Positions 1-9,042 of a DNA stretch of 64,000 nucleotides are shown here, one piece after another (the stretch's first letter is position 1; the number at the start of each line of letters is the position of its first letter). The DNA lies in assembly GCA_002709005.1 (NCBI GenBank), contig PAPH01000021.1, positions 98,183 to 162,182 on the forward strand. The letters are read 5' to 3'. Both the position numbers and the translations under genes were made by a program. The DNA comes from Hyphomicrobiales bacterium. Lineage in GTDB: Bacteria; Pseudomonadota; Alphaproteobacteria; Rhizobiales; Rhizobiaceae. Below the pieces are notes generated by a model. It was not told the DNA's origin, did no database searches, and worked only from the letters and a program-made list of their open reading frames with translations.

Positions 1-763
1 GGTCGTGCCCATGGACGATGATCTCGCGCCGATCGAGATCGACGATCTCGATCGATGTTATGACGGGCGCGGCATTATAGGTGTATCGTGCATTGGCATC
101 AGGCTCGCTCGTCCCACTTGGCGTGACCACCTGGACGTCCACGGTGCCTGTTCCAGGTGGAGCCAGAAGCCTGATCCAGCCGTCGGAATAGATATCAAAA
201 CCATTTTCAGCGCTGCGTCCGCCGAAAAGCACGTCCGTGGCGCCGGTAAAATTCACCCCGAACACATTGACCGGCTGCCATTCGTCAGGCGGGCCGGCAG
301 CAGGATCCAGTCCGGTGACCACCGGCCCTTCGGCGTCCAGATAGGTGAACCCGCCGGCCAGCCTGGCTTCGCCGTCGGCTGTGGTGATCGTGAGGTCGAA
401 ATTGCCGGCAACGTGCTCCGGCGCCGTGAAATTGAGCCCGGCATAGCTGTAGACGTTCACTTGGTCTGCTGGAATGACGGTTTCCCCGATTGTGATCGTG
501 GTCGCGCCGGGAACAAAATTATCACCGATGATGGTGACCGTCGTTCCGCCTTGCGTAGTGCTGACGGCGGGTAGTGCTTGTTGGATGGCAGGGGCTTGGG
601 CGAGCGCCGGGTTGATCCAGCCGGCAAGCAGCCAGAGAGCGATACTGACAAAACCGAAACATGTCCGGAATCGCGGTAGGGACCTCTCAAGCACGCGCCG
701 GAACCGCGCAGCGAGCAGCGTCGATGCAACATGGCTCGAAATCGACGGACTGGAACTGGACAT
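1..763 (-). CDS. IPT/TIG-domain secreted or surface protein, partial (C-terminus outside the window)
   Basis: The minus-strand reading frame stays open from an ATG at 761-763 to the window edge, giving at least 254 residues. The N-terminus has a cationic stretch, a hydrophobic segment (about residues 34-48) and an Ala-X-Ala-like site near NPALAQA, so it looks exported. Two IPT/TIG (immunoglobulin-like) units follow: one from about residue 55 (VSTTQGGTTVTIIGDNF) and another from about residue 128 (VTGLDPAAGPPDEWQPVNVF). Such domains are found in surface, adhesin-like or carbohydrate-handling proteins; the effector part would lie beyond base 1. AGGG about 7 bases before the ATG can serve as ribosome site. 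Function is unknown; only the family assignment of the repeats is secure. Confidence 0.7.
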   Translation of the reverse strand, partial: MSSSSPSISSHVASTLLAARFRRVLERSLPRFRTCFGFVSIALWLLAGWINPALAQAPAIQQALPAVSTTQGGTTVTIIGDNFVPGATTITIGETVIPADQVNVYSYAGLNFTAPEHVAGNFDLTITTADGEARLAGGFTYLDAEGPVVTGLDPAAGPPDEWQPVNVFGVNFTGATDVLFGGRSAENGFDIYSDGWIRLLAPPGTGTVDVQVVTPSGTSEPDANARYTYNAAPVITSIEIVDLDRREIIVHGHD

Positions 764-844
764 ACGCACGACCCTGAATCCCGGAGCAGGTTCAGGCGCA
801 TGCCGTACAAACCCTGCCAAGATCGCGATTAAGACCGGTTCAAA

Positions 845-864
845 ATTTGTTCAACCGAACAAAT
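845..864. repeat. Perfect 20-bp palindrome upstream of the IPT/TIG gene
   Basis: ATTTGTTC and GAACAAAT face each other across AACC. The site lies 82 bases upstream of the IPT/TIG gene start and 32 bases downstream of the neighbouring hypothetical gene's stop. Its symmetry and AT-rich arms suit a repressor operator; it could also be a short hairpin. The cognate regulator is not known. Confidence 0.5.
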
Positions 865-895
865 CCGGAGTATTTTGCGGAGAGCCGAAGGATCG

Positions 896-1762
896 CTAGG
901 AAGCTTTTTCAGACAACATCGCCCAAGCGTCGAGACTGTTCTGGTTTATTGTCGCAAAACAGGCGGCCGACCACCGTCTGATCCCATGTTCGAGCGCCGG
1001 AGTGACCTCCACTGTCACGCCCTTGTCGCCGGCGAGAATGACCCAGCCGTTAGCCTCGGCGCCCTGCATCACCTTGCGGATATGGGGTGCGGAAACGGCG
1101 CAGCGATTTGCCGCCCAGGCATAGTATCCGGGGTCGGTACGACGGTCGGCCCTGCCCCTCACCGCCTGCATCAGGGTCATCATGATCCTCGCCCCCTGCG
1201 TCTGCTTGACGAAATAGTCGGCTTCCGGGTTACCGGCCATCAATGCGGCCGCGCGGGGCAAGAGCGGGAGAGAGGTAGCCCGATAGGCGTGGTGGTAGGC
1301 GACATCGCGGTTCGCACCAAGTTGGAAGCGGGTCTCTTCGGGCTCCAGAGCTTCCATCGGCCGGTGCATCACTTGCAGCCATTCCCGATCGGCCTGCCGC
1401 GCCTTTTCGGTGGCTCTGAGTTCCATCACCCGGCGGTCGTGCGCGGCCCGTTCGAACGTTGCATACCCGTCGTCGCGCAAACGCCCTATCAGCTCAAGGA
1501 CGGCGCGGCGATTTTCGACTCCCATCAATGCCATCGCCTTCACGACCTTCTCGGTCGTGAACAGCGTTTCAGGGTCGTTCGCATTTCTCGAAGCGTCGAA
1601 ACACACGAGCAACTGAAAGCATACGCCCTGCTTCATATCCCCGAGCCCACGCATCCTCATGCTGTGGGCATAGACGTCGGCCATTTCATCGACGTAGGTC
1701 TGGAAGGCCGCCTCGAAGCGGGGATGGGCGAGGTAATCGGCGGGGGAGTTCACGCTACGCAA
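896..1762 (-). CDS. Uncharacterised protein with two winged-helix-like units
   Basis: About 288 residues; not recognised as a named family. The sequence reads like two tandem helix-turn-helix/winged units, one around residues 45-110 (helices around TTEKVVKAMALMGV and NRRAVLELIGRLRDDGYA, then charged residues) and one around 190-265 (ARIMMTLMQAV, then SAPHIRKVMQGAEANGWVIL and a beta-rich wing). This is inference from pattern, resembling MarR-type proteins. The listed start is a TTG at 1760-1762 with no clear ribosome site; a GTG at 1751-1753 is an alternative. It is transcribed in the same direction as the IPT/TIG gene, with 132 bases between them, so a functional link is possible but not shown. 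Confidence 0.6.
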   Translation of the reverse strand: MRSVNSPADYLAHPRFEAAFQTYVDEMADVYAHSMRMRGLGDMKQGVCFQLLVCFDASRNANDPETLFTTEKVVKAMALMGVENRRAVLELIGRLRDDGYATFERAAHDRRVMELRATEKARQADREWLQVMHRPMEALEPEETRFQLGANRDVAYHHAYRATSLPLLPRAAALMAGNPEADYFVKQTQGARIMMTLMQAVRGRADRRTDPGYYAWAANRCAVSAPHIRKVMQGAEANGWVILAGDKGVTVEVTPALEHGIRRWSAACFATINQNSLDAWAMLSEKAS

Positions 1763-2062
1763 CCAAAACTCGGATTGATCGAGTCAGGTTAGAGCAGGTG
1801 GTTTGCTGCTGACAAGATTGCAGAACAGCTATCATCGGAATTTCATGCTGGCCATGTTCAGTTGAGAGATTGACGGCTGTAGACCGGCCTCAGTTTCTCC
1901 AGCACTGATTGAGGTGGCTGGCTATTCCCTCCGCCGCATCAGCGTGGCCCGTCCCGTCCGTCTGCTTTTCTGGTTCCGGCCCCATCACAGTCACTGAAAC
2001 GCCGACACTGCCAGAAATTTCGAAAGCGCTTCCATCGAGCGCTTCCGCCCAATTGCCAGCAA
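1763..2062. other. About 300 bases without a confident gene
   Basis: No complete gene is evident. On the minus strand one frame reads as an open, protein-like stretch from about 2120 down to a TGA near 1905 (including VGFTGSLIAGNWAEALDG and VGVSVTVMGPEPEKQTDG). This is a different frame from the small ORF at 2063-2296, so the stretch may be the displaced 3' part of that gene or a decayed ORF. Confidence 0.4.
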
Positions 2063-2296
2063 TCAGACTTCCGGTAAATCCGACGTATTGCTTGCGAGTT
2101 TGCGGCAGTTGAGGACCTCGACCGGACGCAGGATATCCTTGGGCTCCAGGTCATAGATTTCAGAGAAAGTCCCCTCGTTGCTCGCCACGGTTATCGCCCA
2201 TTTACCGGCGTGCGGATCTAGCGCGCAGTCGGGAAAGTTCATGTGGTGATGCCAGTCAACGCGGCGACCGTCGATCTCGAGGAGCCGCCGCGGCAT
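2063..2296 (-). CDS. Small hypothetical protein downstream of nrdF, possibly frameshifted
   Basis: A 77-residue ORF with a good ribosome site (GGAGAA six bases before the ATG) lies 74 bases after nrdF on the same strand. It contains a His-rich patch (DWHHHMNFPDCALDPHAGKW) and then an alternating hydrophobic pattern consistent with beta strands. No family is recognised. Immediately downstream, another frame on the same strand stays open and protein-like to about 1905, so the gene may once have been about 130 residues long and now carries a frameshift, or the sequence may contain an indel error. It could also be spurious. Confidence 0.4.
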   Translation of the reverse strand: MPRRLLEIDGRRVDWHHHMNFPDCALDPHAGKWAITVASNEGTFSEIYDLEPKDILRPVEVLNCRKLASNTSDLPEV

Positions 2297-2370
2297 GGGC
2301 GATTTCTCCGCGAGATCTTCGGGGTCGCTCTCTGCCTCCGAAATGTATCGGCGGAAGTTCGAGGCGGGGT

Positions 2371-3381
<1,011 letters not shown>

Positions 3382-5508
3382 TTACAGCGCACAGGAGACG
3401 CAGCCCTGCACTTCCGTGCCGGACAGCGCCATCTGGCGAAGTCGGATGTAGTAGATGGTCTTGATGCCCTTTTTCCACGCATGGATCTGCGCCCGGTTGA
3501 TGTCCCGGGTGGTTGCCGTATCGCGGAAGAAGAGCGTGAGCGAGAGGCCCTGGTCGACGTGCTGCGTGGCCGCGGCGTAGGTGTCGATGATCTTCTCCGG
3601 CCCGATCTCATAGGCATCCTGGTAGTATTCGGCGTTCTCGTTGGTGAGATAGGCGGCGGGATAATAGACGCGGCCGATCTTGCCCTCCTTGCGGATCTCG
3701 ATCTTCGAAACGACCGGATGGATCGAGGACGTGGAGTGGTTGATGTAGGAAATCGACCCCGTCGGCGGCACGGCCTGGAGGTTCTGGTTGTAGAGCCCAC
3801 CCGCCATGACCGCCGTTTTCAGCTCAAGCCAGTCGGATTGCGAGGGAATGTCGATACCGGCCTTTTCGAAGAGTTCGGCGACCCTGCCGGTGGCCGGCGT
3901 CCACTCCCGCTCGACATATTTTTCGAAATATTCGCCGGAGGCGTATTTCGAATTCTCGAAGCCGGTGAAGCTCCTGCCCTTCTCGACCGCCAGGCGATTG
4001 GAGGCCCGGAGCGCGTGATAGGTGACGGTGTAGAAATAGATGTTGGTGAAATCGATCCCCTCCTCCGAGCCATAGAAGATGCGCTCGCGGGCGAGATAGC
4101 CGTGCAGGTTCATCTGGCCCAGACCGATGGCGTGGCTTTCGTCATTGCCCTTGGCGACGGAGGGGACAGAGGCGATGTTGCTCAATTCGGAGACCGCGGT
4201 CAGCGCCCGGATGGCGGTATCGATCGTCTTTGCGAAGTCGTCCGAGTCCATCGCCGCGGCGATGTTCAGCGATCCGAGATTGCAGGAGATGTCCTTGCCC
4301 ATCTCCGCATAGGAGAGATCCTCGTTGAAACGGCTCGGCTTGCTTACCTGGAGGATTTCCGAGCACAGATTGCTCATGGAGATCCGACCGGCGACGGGAT
4401 TGGCCCGGTTCACCGTGTCTTCGAACATGATGTAGGGATAGCCGCTCTCGAACTGGATTTCGGCGATCACCTGGAAGAAGTCGCGCGCCTTGATCTTCTT
4501 CTTTCGGATGCGGGCGTCCTCGACCATCTCGCGGTATTTTTCCGTCACCGAGATCTCGGTCATCGGCACGCCGTAGACCCGCTCCACATCATGGGGCGAG
4601 AAGAGGTACATGTCCTCGTTGTTCCTGGCGAGTTCGAAGGTGATGTCCGGAATGACGACGCCGAGCGACAGGGTCTTGATGCGGATCTTCTCGTCGGCGT
4701 TCTCCCGCTTGGTATCGAGAAAGCGCATGATGTCGGGATGGTGGGCGTGAAGATAGACCGCCCCCGCCCCTTGACGCGCCCCAAGCTGGTTGGCGTAGGA
4801 GAAACTGTCCTCGAGCAGCTTCATCACCGGAATGACACCGGAGGACTGGTTCTCGATCTGCTTGATCGGGGCGCCCATCTCCCGAAGGTTGGTGAGCGAC
4901 AGGGCCACGCCGCCGCCGCGCTTGGACAATTGCAGCGCGGAATTGATGGCGCGGCCGATGCTCTCCATGTTGTCCTCGACGCGCAGCAGGAAGCAGGAGA
5001 CCAGCTCCCCGCGGCTCTTCTTGCCGGCATTGAGGAATGTGGGCGTCGCCGGCTGGAACCGGCCGGAAATGATCTCGTCGACGAGATCCCGGGCCAGCGC
5101 CTCGTCACCGCGCGCCAGCGCCAGCGCCACCATGCAGACCCGGTCCTCATAGCGCTCGAGATAGCGCTTTCCGTCGAAGGTCTTGAGCGTGTAGCTGGTG
5201 TAGTACTTGAAAGCCCCGAGGAAGGTGGGAAAGCGGAATTTCCGCCCATAGGCGTGATCGAAGAGATCGCGCACGAAGTTGAACGCGTACTGGTCCAGAA
5301 CCTCGCGCTCGTAATAGCCTTCCGTCACAAGATAATCGAGCTTCTCGCGGAGGTTATGGAAGAAGACGGTGTTCTGGTTGACGTGCTGGAGGAAATACTG
5401 CTTGGCGGCCTGCCGATCCTTGTCGAACTGGATGTTGCCGTCCTCGTCGTAGAGGTTCAGCATGGCGTTGAGCGCGTGAAAATCGTGCCCGGTCCCGGCG
5501 GTCGTCAC
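3382..5508 (-). CDS. nrdE: Class Ib ribonucleotide reductase, alpha subunit NrdE
   Basis: Catalytic subunit, 708 residues from a GTG start at 5506-5508. This start is chosen because GGAGAA lies seven bases upstream and the GTG overlaps the nrdI stop (GTGA), a typical coupled junction; a longer frame upstream only re-reads nrdI. Active-site features are visible: SNLCSEILQ (first redox cysteine), [10 protein letters not shown] (second cysteine region), and a C-terminal GCVSCAL tail whose cysteine pair is re-reduced by NrdH. The N-terminus ([14 protein letters not shown]) is of the NrdE type and lacks the ATP-cone of class Ia NrdA. Length agrees with the family. Confidence 0.97.
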   Translation of the reverse strand: MTTAGTGHDFHALNAMLNLYDEDGNIQFDKDRQAAKQYFLQHVNQNTVFFHNLREKLDYLVTEGYYEREVLDQYAFNFVRDLFDHAYGRKFRFPTFLGAFKYYTSYTLKTFDGKRYLERYEDRVCMVALALARGDEALARDLVDEIISGRFQPATPTFLNAGKKSRGELVSCFLLRVEDNMESIGRAINSALQLSKRGGGVALSLTNLREMGAPIKQIENQSSGVIPVMKLLEDSFSYANQLGARQGAGAVYLHAHHPDIMRFLDTKRENADEKIRIKTLSLGVVIPDITFELARNNEDMYLFSPHDVERVYGVPMTEISVTEKYREMVEDARIRKKKIKARDFFQVIAEIQFESGYPYIMFEDTVNRANPVAGRISMSNLCSEILQVSKPSRFNEDLSYAEMGKDISCNLGSLNIAAAMDSDDFAKTIDTAIRALTAVSELSNIASVPSVAKGNDESHAIGLGQMNLHGYLARERIFYGSEEGIDFTNIYFYTVTYHALRASNRLAVEKGRSFTGFENSKYASGEYFEKYVEREWTPATGRVAELFEKAGIDIPSQSDWLELKTAVMAGGLYNQNLQAVPPTGSISYINHSTSSIHPVVSKIEIRKEGKIGRVYYPAAYLTNENAEYYQDAYEIGPEKIIDTYAAATQHVDQGLSLTLFFRDTATTRDINRAQIHAWKKGIKTIYYIRLRQMALSGTEVQGCVSCAL

Positions 5509-5981
5509 CGGACGTTCTCCTGCAAGGGGAACGTCGGGAGACCGGGCGTCGTCTTCGCTGTGTCTGGCGGCGGTGGTGAGGCTTGGGCTGTCCAAAATCT
5601 TGCTAGTCCCTGTTTGACGGTCTCGACATCCTCCGGCGTTCCGAGAAGCTCGAAACGGTAGAGGAACGGCACGGTGCATTTGTCCGCGATGATGCGGCCG
5701 GCGAGTGCAAAGGCGTCGCCGAAATTGGTGTTGCCCGCGGCGATCACGCCGCGGATCAGGATGCGGTTGAGCGGGTTGTTGAGAAAGCGGATAACCGGTT
5801 TCGGTACGGCTCCCTTCACACCTCCGCCGCCATAGGTCGGGGTGACAAGCACGAAGGGCCTGCGTGCGAGCGGAGTATCCGCGCTTGGGTCGAGCGGCAA
5901 TCGAAGGGCGGTCTCGTCGATCCTTTCGACGAACCTTCGCGTATTTTCCGATCGGCTCGAGAAGTAGACCAGACCGCCCAT
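5505..5981 (-). CDS. nrdI: NrdI flavodoxin-like protein
   Basis: 158 residues. NrdI is the FMN flavodoxin that supplies the oxidant for building the dimanganese-tyrosyl radical cofactor of NrdF. The N-terminus [18 protein letters not shown] gives the phosphate-binding flavodoxin loop, and [27 protein letters not shown] is the characteristic NrdI middle segment. The last 25 residues are Pro-rich and variable. The gene follows nrdH by 10 bases and overlaps nrdE by four, so the products are made together. Confidence 0.96.
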   Translation of the reverse strand: MGGLVYFSSRSENTRRFVERIDETALRLPLDPSADTPLARRPFVLVTPTYGGGGVKGAVPKPVIRFLNNPLNRILIRGVIAAGNTNFGDAFALAGRIIADKCTVPFLYRFELLGTPEDVETVKQGLARFWTAQASPPPPDTAKTTPGLPTFPLQENVR

Positions 5982-5991
5982 GCCCGTGCGC

Positions 5992-6213
5992 TCAGTTCAG
6001 GCTGCTGATCATGTCGGGGCGAAACCCCGCCCAGTGCTGCTCACCGGCAACGACGACGGGAACCTGCCGGTAGCCGAGCCCCTGCACCAGTTCGAAAGCC
6101 TCCGCATCCGCGGAAATATCGATGATCTCGTAGGAGATGCCCTGGCGTTCGAGGGCGCGGGTCGTCGCGGTACATTGAACGCAGGCGGGCTTGGAGTAGA
6201 CGGTAACGGTCAT
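5992..6213 (-). CDS. nrdH: NrdH glutaredoxin-like redoxin
   Basis: 73 residues from the ATG at 6211-6213, preceded by GAGGAC; an upstream in-frame start lacks a ribosome site and would add a non-conserved leader. The product is the thioredoxin-like electron donor for NrdE. The CVQC active-site pair sits at residues 11-14 of the start [14 protein letters not shown], and the later GYRQVPVVV and WAGFRPDMI segments match NrdH. It is the first gene of the operon, about 290 bases after the end of the cobalamin riboswitch. Confidence 0.95.
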   Translation of the reverse strand: MTVTVYSKPACVQCTATTRALERQGISYEIIDISADAEAFELVQGLGYRQVPVVVAGEQHWAGFRPDMISSLN

Positions 6214-6506
6214 GATGTCCTCGTATTTTTGACGCGCAGAGGCGCGTGGGCGGAATTCAGACGTGCGGACGCACATCGGCTCCCTCGGGAGCCAAGGCGA
6301 AGATGGTGTTTGAGGAAAGGTGCGGCACTTGCCGCCAGGCGCAGGACCTAGCCGGACGCGCTCAGGAAACGATCTGTTTTCAACATGGACTTCACCCCGA
6401 AGTGGCAGCAGATGACGGGGACATCGGGACGACGGCCGCCCGGAGAAAATCCGGCATGTTCGACCGCGACCTTCCGGGCACCCCGCCGGTGGACGTTCGC
6501 GTTCAA
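6214..6506 (-). other. nrdH 5' leader between riboswitch and start codon
   Basis: About 290 bases of untranslated leader. It holds two short perfect hairpins: GCGGC-AAGT-GCCGC at 6322-6335 and GGCTCC-CGAG-GGAGCC (minus-strand sense) at 6278-6293, the second about 65 bases before the nrdH ATG. Neither is followed by a T run, so a simple intrinsic terminator is not evident. Folding of this leader probably forms the expression platform of the riboswitch. No convincing ORF is seen here. Confidence 0.45.
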
Positions 6507-6698
6507 GGCAGGTCTCCTGGCTTGCGGATCATCGCATTCGCCCAGCCTTCCCGGGATTTCCCAGTGGCATATCGAACGAACACTCATCGCTCACAGTTGC
6601 GGGGGCAGCTTCGGCTTCGCGGGCGTTATGCCCGCTTCCGAATTCCCATCTTCGCTCTTCGACCCCAACGAATCGAAGAGAACCCTGAACACCAGATA
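6507..6698 (-). promoter_or_regulatory. Cobalamin (adenosylcobalamin) riboswitch upstream of nrdHIEF
   Basis: Read on the minus strand, the conserved blocks of the B12 riboswitch appear in order: a GGTG start at about 6690, GGGAA and CCGAAGCTGCCCCCGCAACTGT in the centre (about 6590-6630), the GCCACTGGGAA block at about 6558-6568, and the terminal GCCAGGAGACCTGCC at 6507-6521. This arrangement is diagnostic for the class. Binding of adenosylcobalamin normally switches off the downstream gene. Control of a B12-independent ribonucleotide reductase makes sense if the cell also has the B12-dependent class II enzyme NrdJ; that gene is not in this window. Confidence 0.93.
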
Positions 6699-6704
6699 TG
6701 GTAT
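6689..6704 (-). promoter_or_regulatory. NrdR-box-like palindrome over the nrd promoter -10
   Basis: On the minus strand the 16-mer ATACCATATCTGGTGT matches the NrdR-box consensus ACACWATATATWGTGT at 12 of 16 positions (consensus from memory). It covers the proposed -10 hexamer and the 5' end of the riboswitch. Only one box is evident, while NrdR usually uses a pair, so this is a candidate. Confidence 0.5.
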
Positions 6705-6725
6705 CTGAATGCCGAACTCCGTCAA
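6698..6725 (-). promoter_or_regulatory. Candidate promoter of nrdHIEF
   Basis: Minus-strand TTGACG (6720-6725) is followed after 16 bases by TACCAT (6698-6703), matching sigma70-type hexamers at 5 of 6 and 4 of 6 positions. Transcription would then start within about ten bases of the first conserved riboswitch element, as expected. Confidence 0.5.
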
Positions 6726-7372
6726 CCACTACGACATCTTCGAGCCAACATGCTTGGGGATGACCGGGACCGGCCGGCGCGCCTGATCCACGGCAAATCA
6801 AGTCGGCGTTTGACGCCGAGATGGCGTCTGCTTCTTTAGACGTCGAAAGGTACCCATTAGGCGGACTTCAAAAAACACTGCCGTCCGCCCGCTTGGCGCC
6901 CCCATGTCGGCCATAGCGGCAAGCACTGCTTGGACCGAAAGTGGACGTCGCACGTTGGGTCGCCTCCGTCGGCTGCGCGCCGGGGTCAATCGCCTTGGGT
7001 GTTGGCTTCGATTCGCTGAGATGCGGGCGATGCTCCATGAAATCGATGGCTGGGAGACACTCACCTGCTCGACAGATGGCTAACGGACCGAAGTGGCAGG
7101 CTGCATCCTATCTTGGTCCGGAGCCATGTCGGCTTCGGGCCGGTTCCTGCCGCCGGGCGTCAGACGGTTTCGTAACTGCTTCCCTACCGGGTGGCGCAGC
7201 AAGCGCCTGTAAAGCTGTGGATCAAGCGACAAATGTGCGGGCACGGGTCAGATTGCCGGATTGGCAACCACAAAGCGAAGTCCTGAAAATTGCAAGCGAC
7301 CTTGCCGGACTTCCGAGGCGCAACAGGTTGTCCGATGCGCCCCGGATAGCCGGATATACAGCAGGTGATCTG
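6726..7372. other. About 650 bases without a recognisable gene
   Basis: No ORF here has convincing composition or a ribosome site. Two small inverted repeats are present: TCGGCG-TTTGA-CGCCGA around 6805-6822 and GGCGGAC-N16-GTCCGCC at 6860-6889. The stretch separates the nrd promoter from the end of the sugar-ABC operon and may be decayed sequence. No tRNA or terminator with a T run was found. Confidence 0.4.
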
Positions 7373-8056
7373 CTATGCCGCTTGGGCCTCATCCCGAAGG
7401 AAGATGTCCTTCACCTTTGCGGCGATGGCGTTGCCGAGGTCCAGGTTGTTCTGCGCCGTGAAGTGAATGCCGTCGCAACCGTCCGTGGTGATCACGTCGC
7501 CGGCGTCGAGGAAGTCCACTTTCATGAAATCCGCCATGTGACGATATTGCTGGCCCAGTTCAGCCGATTTGGCGTGACCGCCGCCAAACATTCCCTGGAA
7601 ATAGGGGTGAGGCATCGGCGTAAGAGGCGGCGGCGCGACCACCAGGCATTTCGGAGCCGGATAGGGCGTGCCAATTCCGCCAGCGCTGGTCAGCACCTGG
7701 CCGACCAGCTTCGCCATTCCGTAGGCGATGTCGTAAGGCGTGCGGTTAAAGAACGGCTTGGTATCGTTCGTGCCCAGCATGATGATCACCAGATCAAGCG
7801 GCAGGTGGCTGGCGATCGCCGACGGCAGGTACTGGCTGCCGTTGAGCCGGGGGTCATTGGGATCGTCGGCGCTGGTCGTCCGGGCGCTCAAACCTTCCTC
7901 TATGACGTGGTACCCCTCGCCAAGGCTCGCCGCCATGGCACCTGTCCAGCGCTCCTGGAGCGGGTAACGCAACGTCGGGGAGCCCTCTTGTACGGGTATC
8001 CACCCCCAGGTGAGCGAATCTCCGAAACACAGGATGGATCTTGATTGGGCCATGGA
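7373..8056 (-). CDS. SGNH/GDSL hydrolase, perhydrolase/arylesterase type (MsAcT-like)
   Basis: 227 residues starting at the ATG at 8054-8056, preceded by GAGGAG at six bases; an ATG 18 bases upstream would place that ribosome site inside the gene. Block I is CFGDSLTWGW with the nucleophile Ser13, the oxyanion/Asn block is LGTNDTKPFF, and the Asp-His pair lies in DGIHF near residue 202. The pattern VIEEGLSARTT plus KCLVVAPPPL closely resembles the Mycobacterium smegmatis acyltransferase/perhydrolase group, which hydrolyses short acyl esters. It is the last gene of the sugar-ABC operon (28 bases after the permease), so it may deacylate the imported sugar or glycoside. No signal peptide is seen, hence cytoplasmic. 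Confidence 0.9.
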   Translation of the reverse strand, partial: SMAQSRSILCFGDSLTWGWIPVQEGSPTLRYPLQERWTGAMAASLGEGYHVIEEGLSARTTSADDPNDPRLNGSQYLPSAIASHLPLDLVIIMLGTNDTKPFFNRTPYDIAYGMAKLVGQVLTSAGGIGTPYPAPKCLVVAPPPLTPMPHPYFQGMFGGGHAKSAELGQQYRHMADFMKVDFLDAGDVITTDGCDGIHFTAQNNLDLGNAIAAKVKDIFLRDEAQAA

Positions 8057-8083
8057 GAACTCCTCAATTGGCAATAGTTTTGG

Positions 8084-9040
8084 TCAGTTGGCATTGCCCG
8101 ATCGCAGACCGTAGAAAATGGCTGCAAGCAGGATGATCAGCCCCTGCGCGATCAGTTTCCCGGGCTCATCGATCCCGAATACGGTCATCACGACGAACAG
8201 GAGAGCGAACGACAAAGCGCCGAAGAACGGGCCGAGCACACCGCCCTCGCCCCGGCCAAAAACGACGCCGCCGAGAATGGTGGCCGCAACGGCAAGGATG
8301 GGGAGATCGAGCCCGACGCGGACGCTGCCCACGGCGATCGACGCCGTTTGCACCAGGGCCGCTATGGCGGCGATGAAACCGGCGAGTGTGTGGGCGAGAA
8401 TGACGGTGCGTTCGACGGGAACGCCCGCAAAATGGGCGGCCTCGGCGCTCTCGCCGACAGAGGCCACGTAACGGCCGAAAACGGTGCGCGACAGGAAAAT
8501 CATCATCAGCCCGGTCAGCGCGAACCAGAACAGAACCGGCGTCGGCAACGGCCCCCATCTGGTGTTGTAGATCTCGCCGAACATCGCGGGCACGTCCCCA
8601 GGCGGTTTGCCGCTCGACAGGAATTGAACGAAGCCGAGCAGGACGATGCTGACAGCGAGCGTGACGATGACCGCCGAGACCCGGCGTCGGGCGACCATGT
8701 AGCCGTTGAAGAGGCCGATCGCGGTGCCCGTGGCCAAGCCAATCGCGATAAAGAAGGTCAGCGATGCGCCGGGAAACAGACCGGACGAAATGAAGTAGTT
8801 GACCAGCAGAATGACGCCGCCGCCCGAAAGATCGATGCTTCTGACCCGCATGACGAGCAGTTGGCCGAGCACAAGAATGCCGAGCGGCACGATCTGCCGG
8901 ATGAATATGCCCATGATATTCAGATTGAGCATGTGCGGACGCGCGACCCACAGGACGAACAGGAGCATGGCGAAGACGAAATAGGACGGCGGGATGCTCA
9001 AGGCCCGGCGAAGGATCGGATGATTGAGAGCGGCGTTCAT
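8084..9040 (-). CDS. Sugar-type ABC transporter permease (RbsC/BPD_transp_2 family)
   Basis: 318 residues and strongly hydrophobic, with about eight to ten membrane segments. The segment RVRSIDLSGGGVILLVNYF is the variant of the family's DLSVG motif, and LPILAVAATILGGVVFGRGEG matches the conserved cytoplasmic loop that meets the ATPase. It is one of two consecutive permease genes (two bases apart), so the channel is probably a heterodimer. The final helix ends in a short polar tail. The substrate cannot be read from sequence. Confidence 0.92.
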   Translation of the reverse strand: MNAALNHPILRRALSIPPSYFVFAMLLFVLWVARPHMLNLNIMGIFIRQIVPLGILVLGQLLVMRVRSIDLSGGGVILLVNYFISSGLFPGASLTFFIAIGLATGTAIGLFNGYMVARRRVSAVIVTLAVSIVLLGFVQFLSSGKPPGDVPAMFGEIYNTRWGPLPTPVLFWFALTGLMMIFLSRTVFGRYVASVGESAEAAHFAGVPVERTVILAHTLAGFIAAIAALVQTASIAVGSVRVGLDLPILAVAATILGGVVFGRGEGGVLGPFFGALSFALLFVVMTVFGIDEPGKLIAQGLIILLAAIFYGLRSGNAN

Positions 9041-9042
9041 CG

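Noticed and set aside
5509..5679. Longer N-terminus of NrdE (in-frame start upstream)
   Set aside because: The extra residues are a re-read of nrdI in another frame, while a GTG with a good ribosome site and a GTGA overlap gives the normal NrdE length.
6348..6587. Minus-strand frame of 79 residues between the riboswitch and nrdH, considered as a leader peptide gene
   Set aside because: It starts inside the riboswitch's conserved 3' part and has no ribosome site or family signal.
6941..8044. Plus-strand open frame of 367 residues
   Set aside because: It overlaps the SGNH hydrolase on the opposite strand, has low-complexity Arg-rich stretches and no ribosome site; it is a shadow of the real gene and of the gene-free region.
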